NCBI RefSeq assembly: GCF_003574835.2 | Contig: NZ_CP063196.1 | Location: 1,922,001 to 1,986,000, forward strand | Origin: Thermobifida halotolerans | GTDB lineage: Bacteria; Actinomycetota; Actinomycetes; Streptosporangiales; Streptosporangiaceae | Direction of reading: 5' to 3' | DNA length: 64,000 nt | Shown here: piece by piece, positions 33,047-42,173 of the stretch | Numbering within the stretch: position 1 is the stretch's first letter | Layout of the letters: the number at the start of each line of letters is the position of its first letter | The notes under the pieces: generated by a model | Database searches by the model: none | The model's input: the letters and a program-made list of their open reading frames with translations, nothing else | Told to the model about the DNA's origin: nothing | Made by a program: the position numbers and the translations under genes

Positions 33047-34006
33047 TCAGGCGTTCACCTCGGTGAGCACCCGCTCGCCGAAGACGTCGAGGAAGCGCTC
33101 CTGGTCCAGGCCGACCTGGTGCAGGTAGACACGTTCGACCCCCAGGTCGGCGTAGGAGGCCAGTACCTCCGCGTGCCGACGGGGATCGGCGGACATGACG
33201 ACGCTGCTGCGCAGCGCCTCGCCGGGAATGTGTGCCGTGGCGGCGTCGAACTGCTCGGGCAGTTCCAGTTCCTCGTTCAGCATCGGTGGGAGGGCGTTGA
33301 GGCGCCACTGGTCCACGGCCTGCGCGCGGACCAGTTCCTCGTTCTCGGCCCACGACAGGTGCACCTGCACGTGGACCGGCCTGCCCTCGCCGCCGCCCTC
33401 GCGGAACGCGTCGATGACCTGACGGAGCCGGTCCAGGGGTGCGTTGACCGTGACGAGCCCGTCCGCCCAGGACGCCACCTCGCGTGCGGTCTGCGGGGTG
33501 AGTGCCGCGGCCAGCAGGGGCGGCCGCCGTTCGGGCAGGGTGTGGACGCGCGCGGCCCGCACCGTCACCAGGCCGTCGTGGTCGACCGTCCGCCCTGCCA
33601 GAAGCCGCCGCACGATGTCGGCGCACTCCCGCAGCCGCGCGTTGCGCACCGGTTTGCGGGGCCACATCTGCCCGGTCACGTGCTCGTTGAGCGCCTGTCC
33701 GGAGCCGAGTGCCACGGCGAAGCGCCCCGGGAACATCTCCGCGAGCGTGGCGACGGCCTGCGCGACGACAACCGGGTGGTACCTGCCTCCGACGGCTGTG
33801 ACGACGCCGTACGGCAGGGAGGTCTGCGCCATCGCCGCGCCCAGCCACGTCCAGGCGAACCCGGACTGCCCCTGCCGCTCACTCCACGGGGCGACGTGGT
33901 CGGAGGAGAGCACCGCGGCGAACCCCGCCGCCTCGGCCCGGCGGGCGAGACCCAGCAGCCGTGACGGCGGGAACTGCTCGTGGGAGGCGTGGAACCCGAT
34001 CTCCAT
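33047..34006 (-). CDS. LLM-class flavin-dependent oxidoreductase (TIGR03885-like)
   Basis: A protein of 319 aa. The ATG at 34006 follows GAAGGAGACGACC. It has the luciferase-like TIM barrel: GFHASHEQFPPSRLLGLARRAEAAGF at the N-terminus, SSDHVAPW, and FPGRFAVALGSGQALNEHVTG. This N-terminus is that of the subgroup annotated as probable non-F420 flavinoid oxidoreductases. The cofactor (FMN or F420) is not settled by sequence alone. It is divergent from an esterase-like gene at 34247. Confidence 0.87.
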   Translation of the reverse strand: MEIGFHASHEQFPPSRLLGLARRAEAAGFAAVLSSDHVAPWSERQGQSGFAWTWLGAAMAQTSLPYGVVTAVGGRYHPVVVAQAVATLAEMFPGRFAVALGSGQALNEHVTGQMWPRKPVRNARLRECADIVRRLLAGRTVDHDGLVTVRAARVHTLPERRPPLLAAALTPQTAREVASWADGLVTVNAPLDRLRQVIDAFREGGGEGRPVHVQVHLSWAENEELVRAQAVDQWRLNALPPMLNEELELPEQFDAATAHIPGEALRSSVVMSADPRRHAEVLASYADLGVERVYLHQVGLDQERFLDVFGERVLTEVNA

Positions 34007-34246
34007 GGTCGTCTCCTTCGTGACAGGCCAGGTCCGGTACCGGCGCGGACATGCTTCGGATGCCCGGGGAACACCTTCCGGACCACCGACGTCGGCCGCG
34101 TCGGCCGGTCCGTGTCCGGCTTCCGGGTTCTTCCGTGGACGCGCTGCCCCTCCGCGCCCGTCGGCAAACGAGAAACCGCCGGTTGGAGCGCCGACCTCGG
34201 GGGCAGGCTCCGTGGTGAGCGGAGAAGACGACGGAAGGAGACCGCG

Positions 34247-34957
34247 ATGTCGGTTCCGGAAGAGGCTCCCGCCCACCGGGCACCGGAGGAGAACACGCGA
34301 CACGGCCGACTGGCCGCCCGTCCGTCCCCCGCCCCGGCGGCTCCGTGGCCCCCGGGCGTCCACCCCGTGGCCGGAGGCGCGCTGCTGCGCGTTCCCGCCG
34401 CCCCGGGACCGCACCGGCTGGCCGTGGTCCTGCACGGTGCGGGCGGTACCGCCGAGCAGGCCCTGGAGTGGCTGGCCCCGCACGCCGAGGACGCGCGGCT
34501 GCTGCTGCTCGCCCCGCGGGCCGCCGACTCGACGTGGGACGTGATCGTGGGCGGCTACGGTCCCGACGTGGTCCGGATCGACGCGGCGCTGGCGGAGGTC
34601 TTCGCGCGCTTCGCGGCGGTTCCGTCCGGGGTGGCGGTGGCCGGGTTCTCCGACGGCGCCTCCTACGCGCTGTCGCTGGGCGTGGCCAACGGGGACCTCT
34701 TCGGCGCGGTGCTCGCCTTCTCCCCCGGCTTCTCGGCCCCGCTGCTGCGCCACGGCCGTCCCCGGATCTTCGTCTCGCACGGCGTCGGCGACCGGGTGCT
34801 GCCCGTCAACACGTGCAGCCGCCGCCTCGTCCCCGACCTGGAGGAGGCCGGATATCCGGTCACCTACCGGGAGTTTCCCGGCGGCCACGAGGTTCCGCCC
34901 GAGGTGGCCGCCGAAGCGATCCGGTGGTGGTCGGCCGACGGGGAGCCGACTCCTTGA
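34247..34957 (+). CDS. Alpha/beta-hydrolase (phospholipase/carboxylesterase type)
   Basis: A protein of 236 aa. The ATG at 34247 has GGAAGGAG upstream. After a polar N-terminus of about 50 residues, the fold shows the oxyanion strand LAVVLHGAGG. The nucleophile elbow is GFSDGAS (Ser), the acid is in HGVGDRVLPV, and the catalytic His is in FPGGHEVP. There is no signal peptide. It is a small cytoplasmic serine esterase or lysophospholipase-like enzyme. It converges on the carbamoyltransferase gene with only 21 bp between the stops. Confidence 0.88.
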   Translation: MSVPEEAPAHRAPEENTRHGRLAARPSPAPAAPWPPGVHPVAGGALLRVPAAPGPHRLAVVLHGAGGTAEQALEWLAPHAEDARLLLLAPRAADSTWDVIVGGYGPDVVRIDAALAEVFARFAAVPSGVAVAGFSDGASYALSLGVANGDLFGAVLAFSPGFSAPLLRHGRPRIFVSHGVGDRVLPVNTCSRRLVPDLEEAGYPVTYREFPGGHEVPPEVAAEAIRWWSADGEPTP

Positions 34958-34978
34958 CGTCCTCCCCGGCTCCGGGGC

Positions 34979-36568
34979 TCATCCCGCCGCCGCGGGCCCG
35001 ACGGCGGGGGCGCGGTCGCCGCGGCGGAACCAGACGCCGTCGACCACCATGCCGTCCAGGCCGCGGGCCTCGCAGAACTCGACCAGGTCGGACATGCGGT
35101 TGATGAAGCCCATGCCCTTGAAGTTCAACGACGTGTTGCACAGGACGCCCACGCCGTGGCGTGCGGCGAACGCCGAGAGCAGCGCGTGCAGCGGCGCGTT
35201 GTCCTCGCGGCGCACGGTCTGTGCCCGCGCCGTCCCGTCGACGTGCGTGACCGCCCGCACGTCGGGGGAGCGCAGCCTGCGGAAGTAGAGCATGTACGGG
35301 TCGGCGAAGTCCTCGACGAAGACCCGTCCCGTGTCCTCTGCGCGGCAGCACGGCGCGATGGGGCGGTAGCTCTCACGCTGCTTGATCGTGTTGAGCCGGT
35401 CGCGGGTGGCCGCGCGGAAGGGTTCGGCGAGGATCGACCGGTTGCCCAGCGCCCGCGGACCGATCTCCCACCTGCCGCGCACCCAGGCGACGACGTCTCC
35501 GGCGGCGATCGCGTCCGCGAGCGCGCCGTGGTCCAGCGGGGTCCTGGTCCAGGTGCGGGGATCCGGGTCGGCGTCCCACTCGAACTCCAGGCCGCTGTAG
35601 ACGCTCCAGTCGACGTGGGGGTCGCCGGTGGCCGCGCACAGCGCGTCGATCGCGGTGCCGATCGCCGACCCCGAGTCGTTGGGGCACGGCGGGACGAACA
35701 CCGACGAGAAGTAGCCGGACCTGCGCCACAGCGTGTTCCAGTCGCAGTTGAGGCCGCAGCCTCCCGCGACGCGCAGCGGCAGGCCGGGCGGCAGGTGCTC
35801 CTTGGCCGCGTCGGCGAACACCTCAAAGATCCGCCGGTTCAGCAGTGCCGCGGCGGTCTTGGCGGCCTCCGACTCCACTCCCGCGTTGTGGAAGGGGGCG
35901 TCGCGGAAGGACGCCTTGGGGGCGGGGTAGATGGTGTCGACCGCGAGGATGCGCTCCACCGCCTCCGTGATCCGCTCGTCGGCGGAGTCGGCGTCGCCGT
36001 AGGCGGCCAGCGCCATGAGTTTTCCGCTGACGGCGAGGTCGGGGATCGCCCCGTGGTCGGGGAACGCCGGATCGGCGACGGCGAACAGGAACGCGTAGCG
36101 CGCTCCCGGCTCAGTGAGGACCGGGATCTCGCGGACGACGCGGAAGCCGTCGTCCACCAAGTAGAAGCCGCCGGTGATGCCCTCCCAGACGAGGACGGCC
36201 TGCTGCGGGTGCGTCTTCCGCGGCGCCATCCCGATCGCCGACATGATGTGCGAGCGGACGTGGGAGGAGGAGAAGTAGGTCGTCTCCCCGCCGAAGAACC
36301 GCATCCGCCGCTGCTGGGTGCGGTTGGGGTCGTGGTAGCCGACACCGACGGACCGGTGTCCGGAGCCGCCCACCACGCGCCATCCGCCCAGGGCGACGAC
36401 GTCGGGAATCCTGCCGACCCGCTCGGCCACCCGGAGCAGTGTCGTGGGGGCCAGGTGCCAGTGGCGTGCGAAGGAGTCCTTCTCCGACTCCAGCGCCAGC
36501 GTCAGTTCCCCATCCTCGATCACCGCCATCGACCCGTCATGGCCGGGTTTGATTCCCACCACCAGCAT
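34979..36568 (-). CDS. NodU/CmcH-family carbamoyltransferase
   Basis: A protein of 529 aa. The ATG at 36568 follows GAGGAGGTC. The N-terminal Kae1-like domain begins VVGIKPGHDGSMAVIEDGEL and includes the metal/ATP region. GGCGLNCDWN and PPCPNDSGSAIG lie mid-protein. The C-terminal domain has GRWEIGPRALGNRSILAEPF and YRPIAPCC. These enzymes use carbamoyl phosphate and ATP to O-carbamoylate small molecules such as antibiotics or Nod factors. No biosynthetic cluster surrounds it, so the acceptor is unknown. Confidence 0.9.
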   Translation of the reverse strand: MLVVGIKPGHDGSMAVIEDGELTLALESEKDSFARHWHLAPTTLLRVAERVGRIPDVVALGGWRVVGGSGHRSVGVGYHDPNRTQQRRMRFFGGETTYFSSSHVRSHIMSAIGMAPRKTHPQQAVLVWEGITGGFYLVDDGFRVVREIPVLTEPGARYAFLFAVADPAFPDHGAIPDLAVSGKLMALAAYGDADSADERITEAVERILAVDTIYPAPKASFRDAPFHNAGVESEAAKTAAALLNRRIFEVFADAAKEHLPPGLPLRVAGGCGLNCDWNTLWRRSGYFSSVFVPPCPNDSGSAIGTAIDALCAATGDPHVDWSVYSGLEFEWDADPDPRTWTRTPLDHGALADAIAAGDVVAWVRGRWEIGPRALGNRSILAEPFRAATRDRLNTIKQRESYRPIAPCCRAEDTGRVFVEDFADPYMLYFRRLRSPDVRAVTHVDGTARAQTVRREDNAPLHALLSAFAARHGVGVLCNTSLNFKGMGFINRMSDLVEFCEARGLDGMVVDGVWFRRGDRAPAVGPAAAG

Positions 36569-37305
36569 CCGTGGTCGACCTCCTCACAGGGTTCTCCTCG
36601 TCCGCGGCGCGTGGCGACCCTCCTGTTGCCGGTCGTCCGGTGAACGCGCGGAGAGGCACAACAGATAACCGGAGTCGGGGTGTCCAAACCAGTGCCGGAA
36701 AGTCAGGGGGAGGGGCGCGGCATTCCAGGCAGGCGTCCGGGGTGGGTGGGCGGTCAGGGCACCCCCGGCGCCGCGTCCGCCCGCGCCTCCACCCTCCCGC
36801 GCTTTCCGGACCGGCCCGCGCCAGAGGGGGTGCCGGATTGCGGTGTCCGATGTTCTTCCGGCCCGTTCGTCTGTGGGGGCGCGGGTGGGTCGGCTCCGGG
36901 GGCGCCTCCCACTCCGGCGCCAGCCCGTGGCGGGCCGCCTCGGACGCCGGGGTGCAACGCCCCGCCCGCCCGGCTTCCCGGCGTTGGTGGCCGAGCGCGG
37001 GGAACGGGCGGGATGCCCCGAAGAGACCGCGCGGCCCCGACCGGGGGCGATCACCGCGTGGACGTCGACGGCGGTCCCGGCGCCGACCGCGTGTGGTACG
37101 TTCGTCCCGTCGGACGGCCCCTGGCCGGTCACGGACAGAAGGGGAGGTGGGTTGATGGTTGCCGTGTGGACCGCTGCCCTGCGCAGTGCCCGGACCATCC
37201 TCACGTCCCGGGCCCCGGTCTGACCTGAGTTCTCCGCCCGCCGATCCCGTCGGCGCGGACGGTCGCCCACGTGTGCATCGGGGCCCCTTTCCTCAGGGGT
37301 ACACA
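36569..37305. other. Intergenic region with a possible leader ORF and weak repeat similarity
   Basis: There is no full gene. A 22-codon ORF at 37155-37223 (VAVWTAALRSARTILTSRA) has GGGGAGG upstream and precedes the methyltransferase fusion by 82 bp; it could be a leader peptide. Bases about 36710-36960 share scattered blocks, in the same order, with the MITE at 54725-55117, for example GGCATTCCA and GGCGCCAG. This may be a very old copy. Confidence 0.35.
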
Positions 37306-38592
37306 TTGTCCGAACCTTCAGTCGATTCCGTCACCGAGGCCTTCTTCGCCCTGCACCGCGCCCTGCCCCGCCAGGGGCCGGGATCGGACGCCACGACCCG
37401 CCGTCTGTTGGAGCTCGCCGGTCCGCTGCCGCCGCGTCCCCGCGTGCTGGACGCGGGGTGCGGCCCCGGCCGCTCCGCCCTGCTGCTGGCCGCCGAGGCC
37501 GACGCGGACGTCGTCGCCGTCGACCTGCACCAGCCCTTCCTCGACGAACTGGACGCCGCCGCGGCACGGCACGGCCTGACCGAGCGCGTCACCACGCTCA
37601 ACCGCTCGATGGCGGACCTGCCCCACCCCGACCACAGCTTCGACGCGGTCTGGGCCGAGGGGTCGGTCTACACCATCGGCTTCGACACCGCCCTGAGGGC
37701 GTGGCGCCGCCTGCTCGCCCCCGGCGGCGTCCTGGTCGTCACCGAGATCGAGTGGGCCACCTGCGCGCCCTCCCGGAAGGCGCGCGACTTCTGGGAGGGC
37801 GTCTACCCGCTGCGTACCACGCGGGGCAACGTCTCGGCGGCGGAGGCCGCAGGCTACCGGGTGGACGCCCTGTGGCCGCTTCCCGACGACGACTGGTGGC
37901 GGGAGTACTACACCCCGCTCACCGAGCGGATCGCGACGGCCGATCCCACCCGGCCCGGGATGGCCCGGGCCGTCGCCGCGCTGCGGGAGGAGATCGCCCT
38001 GCGGCGCGAGCACGGCGCGCACTACCGCTACACCGGCTACGTCCTGCGCCCCGACACCGCGGCGCAGAACGGTGCGGCCGGGCCCGCCACCTGGACCGTC
38101 CGCGCCGAGGCCCCCGGGGACGCCGCCGCGGTCCGGGACATCCACCTGGCCGCCTTCCCCACCGCCGAGGAGGCCGACCTGGTCGACGCCCTGCGCGGCG
38201 ACGCCGACGCGTGGATTCCCGGTCTGTCCCTGGTGGTCCAGGCTCCTGACGGCGCCCTCGTCGGGCACGTCCTGTTCACCCGCTGCCACGTGGACGGCCA
38301 CCCCGCGCTGGCGCTCGCCCCCTGCGCGGTGCTGCCCGCCCACCAGCGCAGGGGCGCGGGAACCTCCGCCATTCGCGCCGGTCTGGCGGCCGCCCGCGCC
38401 AGGGGCGAGAACCTCGTTCTCGTCCTCGGGCACGCCGACTACTACCCGAGGTTCGGGTTCGCTCCGGCCTCGCGCTGGGGCATCCGCCCGCCCTTCGAGG
38501 TTCCCGACGAGGCGATGATGGGCCTCGCCCTGGACCCGACCCGTCCCGTCCCCTCCGGCGTCATCGCCTATCCGGCCGCGTTCGGGGTCTGA
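37306..38592 (+). CDS. SAM-dependent methyltransferase fused to GNAT acetyltransferase
   Basis: A protein of 428 aa from a TTG at 37306 that has AGGGG upstream; the frame is open further 5' but that part looks non-coding. The N-terminal half is a class I methyltransferase (VLDAGCGPGRSALLLAAEADADVVAVDL as motif I, FDAVWAEGSVYTIGF, and LAPGGVLVVTE). Residues from about 265 are a YhbS-like GNAT domain (LALAPCAVLPAHQRRGAG, which binds acetyl-CoA, and GHADYYPRFGFAPA). Both halves look intact. Two transferases in one chain suggests successive modification of one substrate or a recent gene fusion; the substrate is unknown. Confidence 0.85.
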   Translation: MSEPSVDSVTEAFFALHRALPRQGPGSDATTRRLLELAGPLPPRPRVLDAGCGPGRSALLLAAEADADVVAVDLHQPFLDELDAAAARHGLTERVTTLNRSMADLPHPDHSFDAVWAEGSVYTIGFDTALRAWRRLLAPGGVLVVTEIEWATCAPSRKARDFWEGVYPLRTTRGNVSAAEAAGYRVDALWPLPDDDWWREYYTPLTERIATADPTRPGMARAVAALREEIALRREHGAHYRYTGYVLRPDTAAQNGAAGPATWTVRAEAPGDAAAVRDIHLAAFPTAEEADLVDALRGDADAWIPGLSLVVQAPDGALVGHVLFTRCHVDGHPALALAPCAVLPAHQRRGAGTSAIRAGLAAARARGENLVLVLGHADYYPRFGFAPASRWGIRPPFEVPDEAMMGLALDPTRPVPSGVIAYPAAFGV

Positions 38593-38619
38593 CCGGTTCC
38601 GCCCCGGGCGGCAGGCGGC

Positions 38620-38676
38620 GGGGAGGCGCGGCGGCCGGGACGCTCCGCAGGGGTGTTCCGGCCGCCGCGCCTCCCC
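38620..38676. terminator. Bidirectional terminator, 19-bp perfect stem
   Basis: Bases 38620-38638 pair exactly with 38658-38676 across a 19-base loop. The arm reaches the stop codon of the convergent gene, so it serves both transcripts. Confidence 0.85.
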
Positions 38677-39656
38677 TACTCGCCGAGGTCGAGGGTGAAA
38701 CCGTGGGCCGCGAGCTCGGTGAGGAACTCGACGGGATCGACGGCCTGCTCGACGTGCCGCACTCCGGCGGGCAGGTCGGGCAGCCGCCGGGCGAGGAGCG
38801 CGGCGGCCAGGCCGGTGGCGCGGCTCTGCCGGTGCCCGCCGAACGCCGCCCGCGCCGTCCCGGCGACGGCGGTCACGGCGAACCCGTCGCCGCCGACGTG
38901 GAGCCCGCCCAGCACGGCCAGGAGGACGCCGCGTATCCGGGGGTGCCGCAGCAGACGGGCGACCGCGGGTCGACCGCCCGCCGCGAGCAGCGCGGTGGCG
39001 GCGCGCGAGTCCAGGCACAGCCCGGTCCGGGCGTCCTCGATCCCGAGCGTGTCGGGCAGGGTGTACTGGTCGGAGAAGGGGAACCGGCGGACGGTGCGCC
39101 GCCCGTGGGGCGGGGGGAAGTCCTCGCGCCACGAGCCGGGCGGTCCGGCCAGGCCGTCCAGGGTCCAGTCGAGGGCCGCGGGGCCGTGCTCCTCGCCCGC
39201 GCCCAGCAGCACGCCGACGCGCACCTCCCGCGCCCCCGAGCGGGCGACGCAGTGCTTGGCCAGCAGGTTGGTCACCCCGGGCACCAGGCCGACGCTGAGC
39301 AGTGCCGCCGCTCCGCGCTCCCGGGCCAGGCCGTCGAGGGCGCGGACCGCTGAGAGCAGGCGGTGGTCGGCAGAGACGTCCAGGTAGTGGACGCCCCCTT
39401 CCAGACAGGTCCGGGCCACCCGGGGGTTGTCCCGGTCGACGCACATGAGGACGGCGTCGGCGCCCGCCACGGCCCGGGCCACGTCGGCCGGGTCGGAGGC
39501 GTCCAGGCGCAGCGCCTCGGTTCCGGGGACCGGTCGGGCCCGGTCCGGGTGGCGTCCGGCGACGACAACCGTCGCGCCGGGCAGGAGCCGGGTGAGCGCG
39601 GTGGCGGCCTCGCGGCCGACGGCACCGTATCCGCCGATGACGACGACGCGGTTCAC
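38676..39656 (-). CDS. Saccharopine dehydrogenase-like NAD(P)-binding protein
   Basis: A protein of 326 aa. The GTG at 39656 opens NRVVVIGGYGAVGREAATALTRLLPGATVVVAGR, the Rossmann start of the saccharopine dehydrogenase-like family. It continues with LRLDASDPADVARAVAGADAVLMCV and SVGLVPGVTNLLAKHCV. The substrate domain is divergent, so this is probably not a lysine-pathway enzyme. Its start overlaps the stop of the gutted MFS gene (GTGA), so it was once the second gene of a TetR-controlled operon. Confidence 0.82.
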   Translation of the reverse strand: MNRVVVIGGYGAVGREAATALTRLLPGATVVVAGRHPDRARPVPGTEALRLDASDPADVARAVAGADAVLMCVDRDNPRVARTCLEGGVHYLDVSADHRLLSAVRALDGLARERGAAALLSVGLVPGVTNLLAKHCVARSGAREVRVGVLLGAGEEHGPAALDWTLDGLAGPPGSWREDFPPPHGRRTVRRFPFSDQYTLPDTLGIEDARTGLCLDSRAATALLAAGGRPAVARLLRHPRIRGVLLAVLGGLHVGGDGFAVTAVAGTARAAFGGHRQSRATGLAAALLARRLPDLPAGVRHVEQAVDPVEFLTELAAHGFTLDLGE

Positions 39657-39898
39657 GGCTTCCCGGTCCCTTCGGGAGCGGCGGCGAGGAGCGGTCCCGT
39701 GGCGCCGAAGGTCGCCCCCAGCCGCCGTCCGGTGTTGGGCAGGCCCGATACGGTTCCGGACCGCCCCTCGGGCGCAGCGCGCGCCGCGGGGGCGGAGAGG
39801 GCGAGCGCCGCGGCCGTCTCCGGCAGTGCGACGTTGACGACCGGCACTTCGAGAAGGACGGCGAGTCCGACCGGGGTGAGCGGTGGCGGGGTGAGCGG
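39653..39898 (-). pseudogene. Gutted MFS (DHA2-type) efflux gene
   Basis: The frame reads PVGLAVLLEVPVVNVALPE, like the first membrane helix of DHA2 drug transporters (xLDxTVVNVALP). After about 20 low-complexity codons comes SGTVSGLPNTGRRLGATFGATGPLL, like their C-terminal motif (SGxLNTGRQxGGxxGxAxxG). About 400 codons between are missing, and the only upstream ATG (39914) is out of frame. TetR is divergent, as usual for such pumps. Identification rests on these two motifs. Confidence 0.55.
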
Positions 39899-39912
39899 CC
39901 CACCCCGACTCC

Positions 39913-39958
39913 ATGTTTTCGTAGTCACACTACAAGAATGTTTTCGTAGTGGCACTAT
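39913..39958. promoter_or_regulatory. Tandem TetR operators
   Basis: Two direct copies of ATGTTTTCGTAGT (39913 and 39938) are spaced 25 bp apart. Each leads into an inverted repeat GTAGT-N3-ACTA(C/T). They lie just upstream of the TetR gene and across the promoter of the divergent MFS stub. Confidence 0.8.
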
Positions 39959-39961
39959 AGT
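39956..39961 (+). promoter_or_regulatory. -10 hexamer TATAGT of a probable leaderless TetR transcript
   Basis: TATAGT ends 7 bases before the ATG at 39969, and there is no Shine-Dalgarno sequence. Transcription would start at or next to the A of the start codon. It overlaps the second operator, consistent with autorepression. Confidence 0.6.
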
Positions 39962-39968
39962 CAAGTTC

Positions 39969-40646
39969 ATGAGTGAGACGTCACAACCGGCTCCGCGCCG
40001 CCCGTCCCGCGCGGCCACCGACCGCGGAGACGGACGCGCCGCCCGTGCCCGGGCCACCCGCGCCCGCATCCTCGCCGCGGCCACCCGACTGTTCACCGCC
40101 TCCGGCTACACCGCCACGAGCATCGGCGCCATCGCCGCCGAGGCGGGGGTCGGCGAGCAGACCGTGTACTACTCCTTCGGCACCAAGCGCGCCGTCCTCA
40201 CCCGCGCCCTCGACGTGGCCGTGGCCGGCGACGACGCCCCGGTCCCCACGCTGGAGCGGCCGTGGGTGCGCGCCGCACTGGACACCCCCGACCCCGCCGA
40301 GCAGGTCCGACTGCAGGTGGCCGGGGCGGGCGACATCCACCTGCGCGCCGCGCCACTGCTGGACGTGGTGCGCAGTGCCGCGGCCACCGACCCCGACCTG
40401 GCCGAGGTCTGGAACACCAACGTCGAGCAGCGGCACACCGTCCAACGCGTCCTCGCCGAGGCGCTGGCGCGCAAGGCGCCGCTGCGCGGCGGCATGGGCG
40501 TCGACGACGCCGCCGACATCGCCCTGGCGCTGCTGAGTCCGGAGACCTACCACCTGCTGGTGCGCGTGCGGGGCTGGACGCACGAGCGCTGGCGGTCGTG
40601 GGCCGCCGACGCGCTCCTGCGCCAACTGCTCGACACATCCCGTTGA
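39969..40646 (+). CDS. TetR-family transcriptional repressor
   Basis: A protein of 225 aa. After a basic N-terminus of about 30 residues the TetR HTH is clear: ARILAAATRLFTASGYTATSIGAIAAEAGVGEQTVYYSFGTKRAVL. The C-terminal ligand domain is helical and not assignable. It represses itself and, originally, the divergent MFS gene and the saccharopine dehydrogenase-like gene through the tandem operators. Because the pump is destroyed, the intact repressor now has only the dehydrogenase-like gene as a visible target. Confidence 0.9.
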   Translation: MSETSQPAPRRPSRAATDRGDGRAARARATRARILAAATRLFTASGYTATSIGAIAAEAGVGEQTVYYSFGTKRAVLTRALDVAVAGDDAPVPTLERPWVRAALDTPDPAEQVRLQVAGAGDIHLRAAPLLDVVRSAAATDPDLAEVWNTNVEQRHTVQRVLAEALARKAPLRGGMGVDDAADIALALLSPETYHLLVRVRGWTHERWRSWAADALLRQLLDTSR

Positions 40647-40805
40647 CCGTTGCTGATTCCGTGGTCGGATATCAGCATTCCGCGCATTTCTGCACGGAAG
40701 GTCCGTGCCGGTGTCACCACAACGGGGGTTGGGTGTCCTGACGACGGTCTCTCGCTTCCTTCCGCGCACGCGGTTCTGCGCCACCGGCCCGCCCCGCCCC
40801 GGCCC

Positions 40806-42173
40806 TCAGGCCGGGGCGGGGAGTGCGGGTCTTAGGGTCGGCTCTGCGAGGCTTCGACACTGGCGTGTCCCGGTCTCCGGCCACTCCGGTACCGGTCGTG
40901 CTGGCCACCCAAGCGGCGAGGTTCCGTGCGGCGTTGTGGTCCCGATCCACCACCAGGCCACAGGCGTCGCAGGTGAAGGTGCGCACGACAGGGCAAGCCT
41001 GGCTTTCGCCGCCCCGCATCCGCTGCACGTCTTGGACGAGGCGAACCACCGGTCCGCCACGATGAGCCGTCCCCCGTTCCACGCGGTCTTGTAGGCGAGC
41101 TGGCGGCGGATCTCACCGAACCCGGCATCCGCGACCACACGGGACAGGCGCCGGTTGGCCAGCATCCCCGCCACGTTCAGGTCTTCCACCACCACCGTCC
41201 CGTACTCGCGGGCCAGAAACGTGGTGAGCTGGTGCAGCGCGTCGGTGCGCAGGTTGGCGACCCGATCATGGATGCGGTTGCGTTCGGCGTCGGCCCTGCG
41301 CCACCGCCTCGACGCCTCCTGACGACTACGCCGGTCGGGGCCGCGGCGGCGCGACACCGTGCGGCAGGCGCGGCGCAACCGCTTCAGCTCACCCTCCAGG
41401 TGGCGGGGGTTGGCGACGTGGCGGACCCGCCCGCTCGTGTCGGCGACCACCGCGAGGGTCCGCACCCCCAGGTCCACACCGGCCACCGCCCCGGGCCGCC
41501 CGGGGGTGGCGGTGGCGCGTTCGACCTCGACCTGGAAGGACACGAACCAGCGGCCCCGAGTGTGGCAGACGGTTGCTGACAGGATCCGCGCACTGCCGTT
41601 CGCGAGGCGGCGATGCAGCCTGCGGGTGTTCTCGTGGGTGCGGATCCGGCCGATCACGGGCAGCACCACGTGCCGCCGGTCATCGGCGACACGGAGGGCG
41701 CCGGTGGTGAACCGACACGCCAGGCGAGCCCGGTGCTTGGACGTGAACCGGGGGCGGCCCACCGGCGCTCCGGCGCGCTCGCCGCGCCTGGAGCGGGCGT
41801 AGTGGTCGAACGCCGCCGCCGCGGCGGCGAACCCGGTGTTGTACGCCTCCTTGGAATTTGCGCTCCACCAGTCACAGAACCGGGGATCATGCCTCCTGGT
41901 GGCGTTGCCCGCCCTGCGCAGAGCCGGCAGCGACCAGGCCCGCCACGGGGTGCGGTCGGCCTCGGCAATACCGTAGGACTCCTCGGCGCGGCGCTGCTCC
42001 CAGGAGGCCAGCACATGCGCCACCGCCCAGTTGTACGCGGCGCGCGCCGCCCCGCAGTGCGACCTGAGCCGCGCCCCAGCCTCGGCGCCCGGGTCCAGAG
42101 CGAACCGGTACGCCTGGACCACACGCCCCGGCGCGGGCGCGAACCCGCGCCCCTTCTTCGGCCTGGCGCTCAT
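40806..42173 (-). pseudogene. tnpB: TnpB RNA-guided nuclease, frameshifted
   Basis: The frame starts at 42173, overlapping the TnpA stop by 4 bases. The RuvC Asp motif is present (AVAGVDLGVRTLAVVAD), as are the Glu motif (TVVVEDLNVAGM) and the first zinc pair (SSKTCSGCGAAKARLAL). Near 40988 one base is missing. The second zinc pair and final RuvC Asp (FTCDACGLVVDRDHNAARNLA) therefore fall in another frame that runs on to 40714. The protein as encoded ends in an unrelated tail and should be inactive as a nuclease. Confidence 0.88.
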
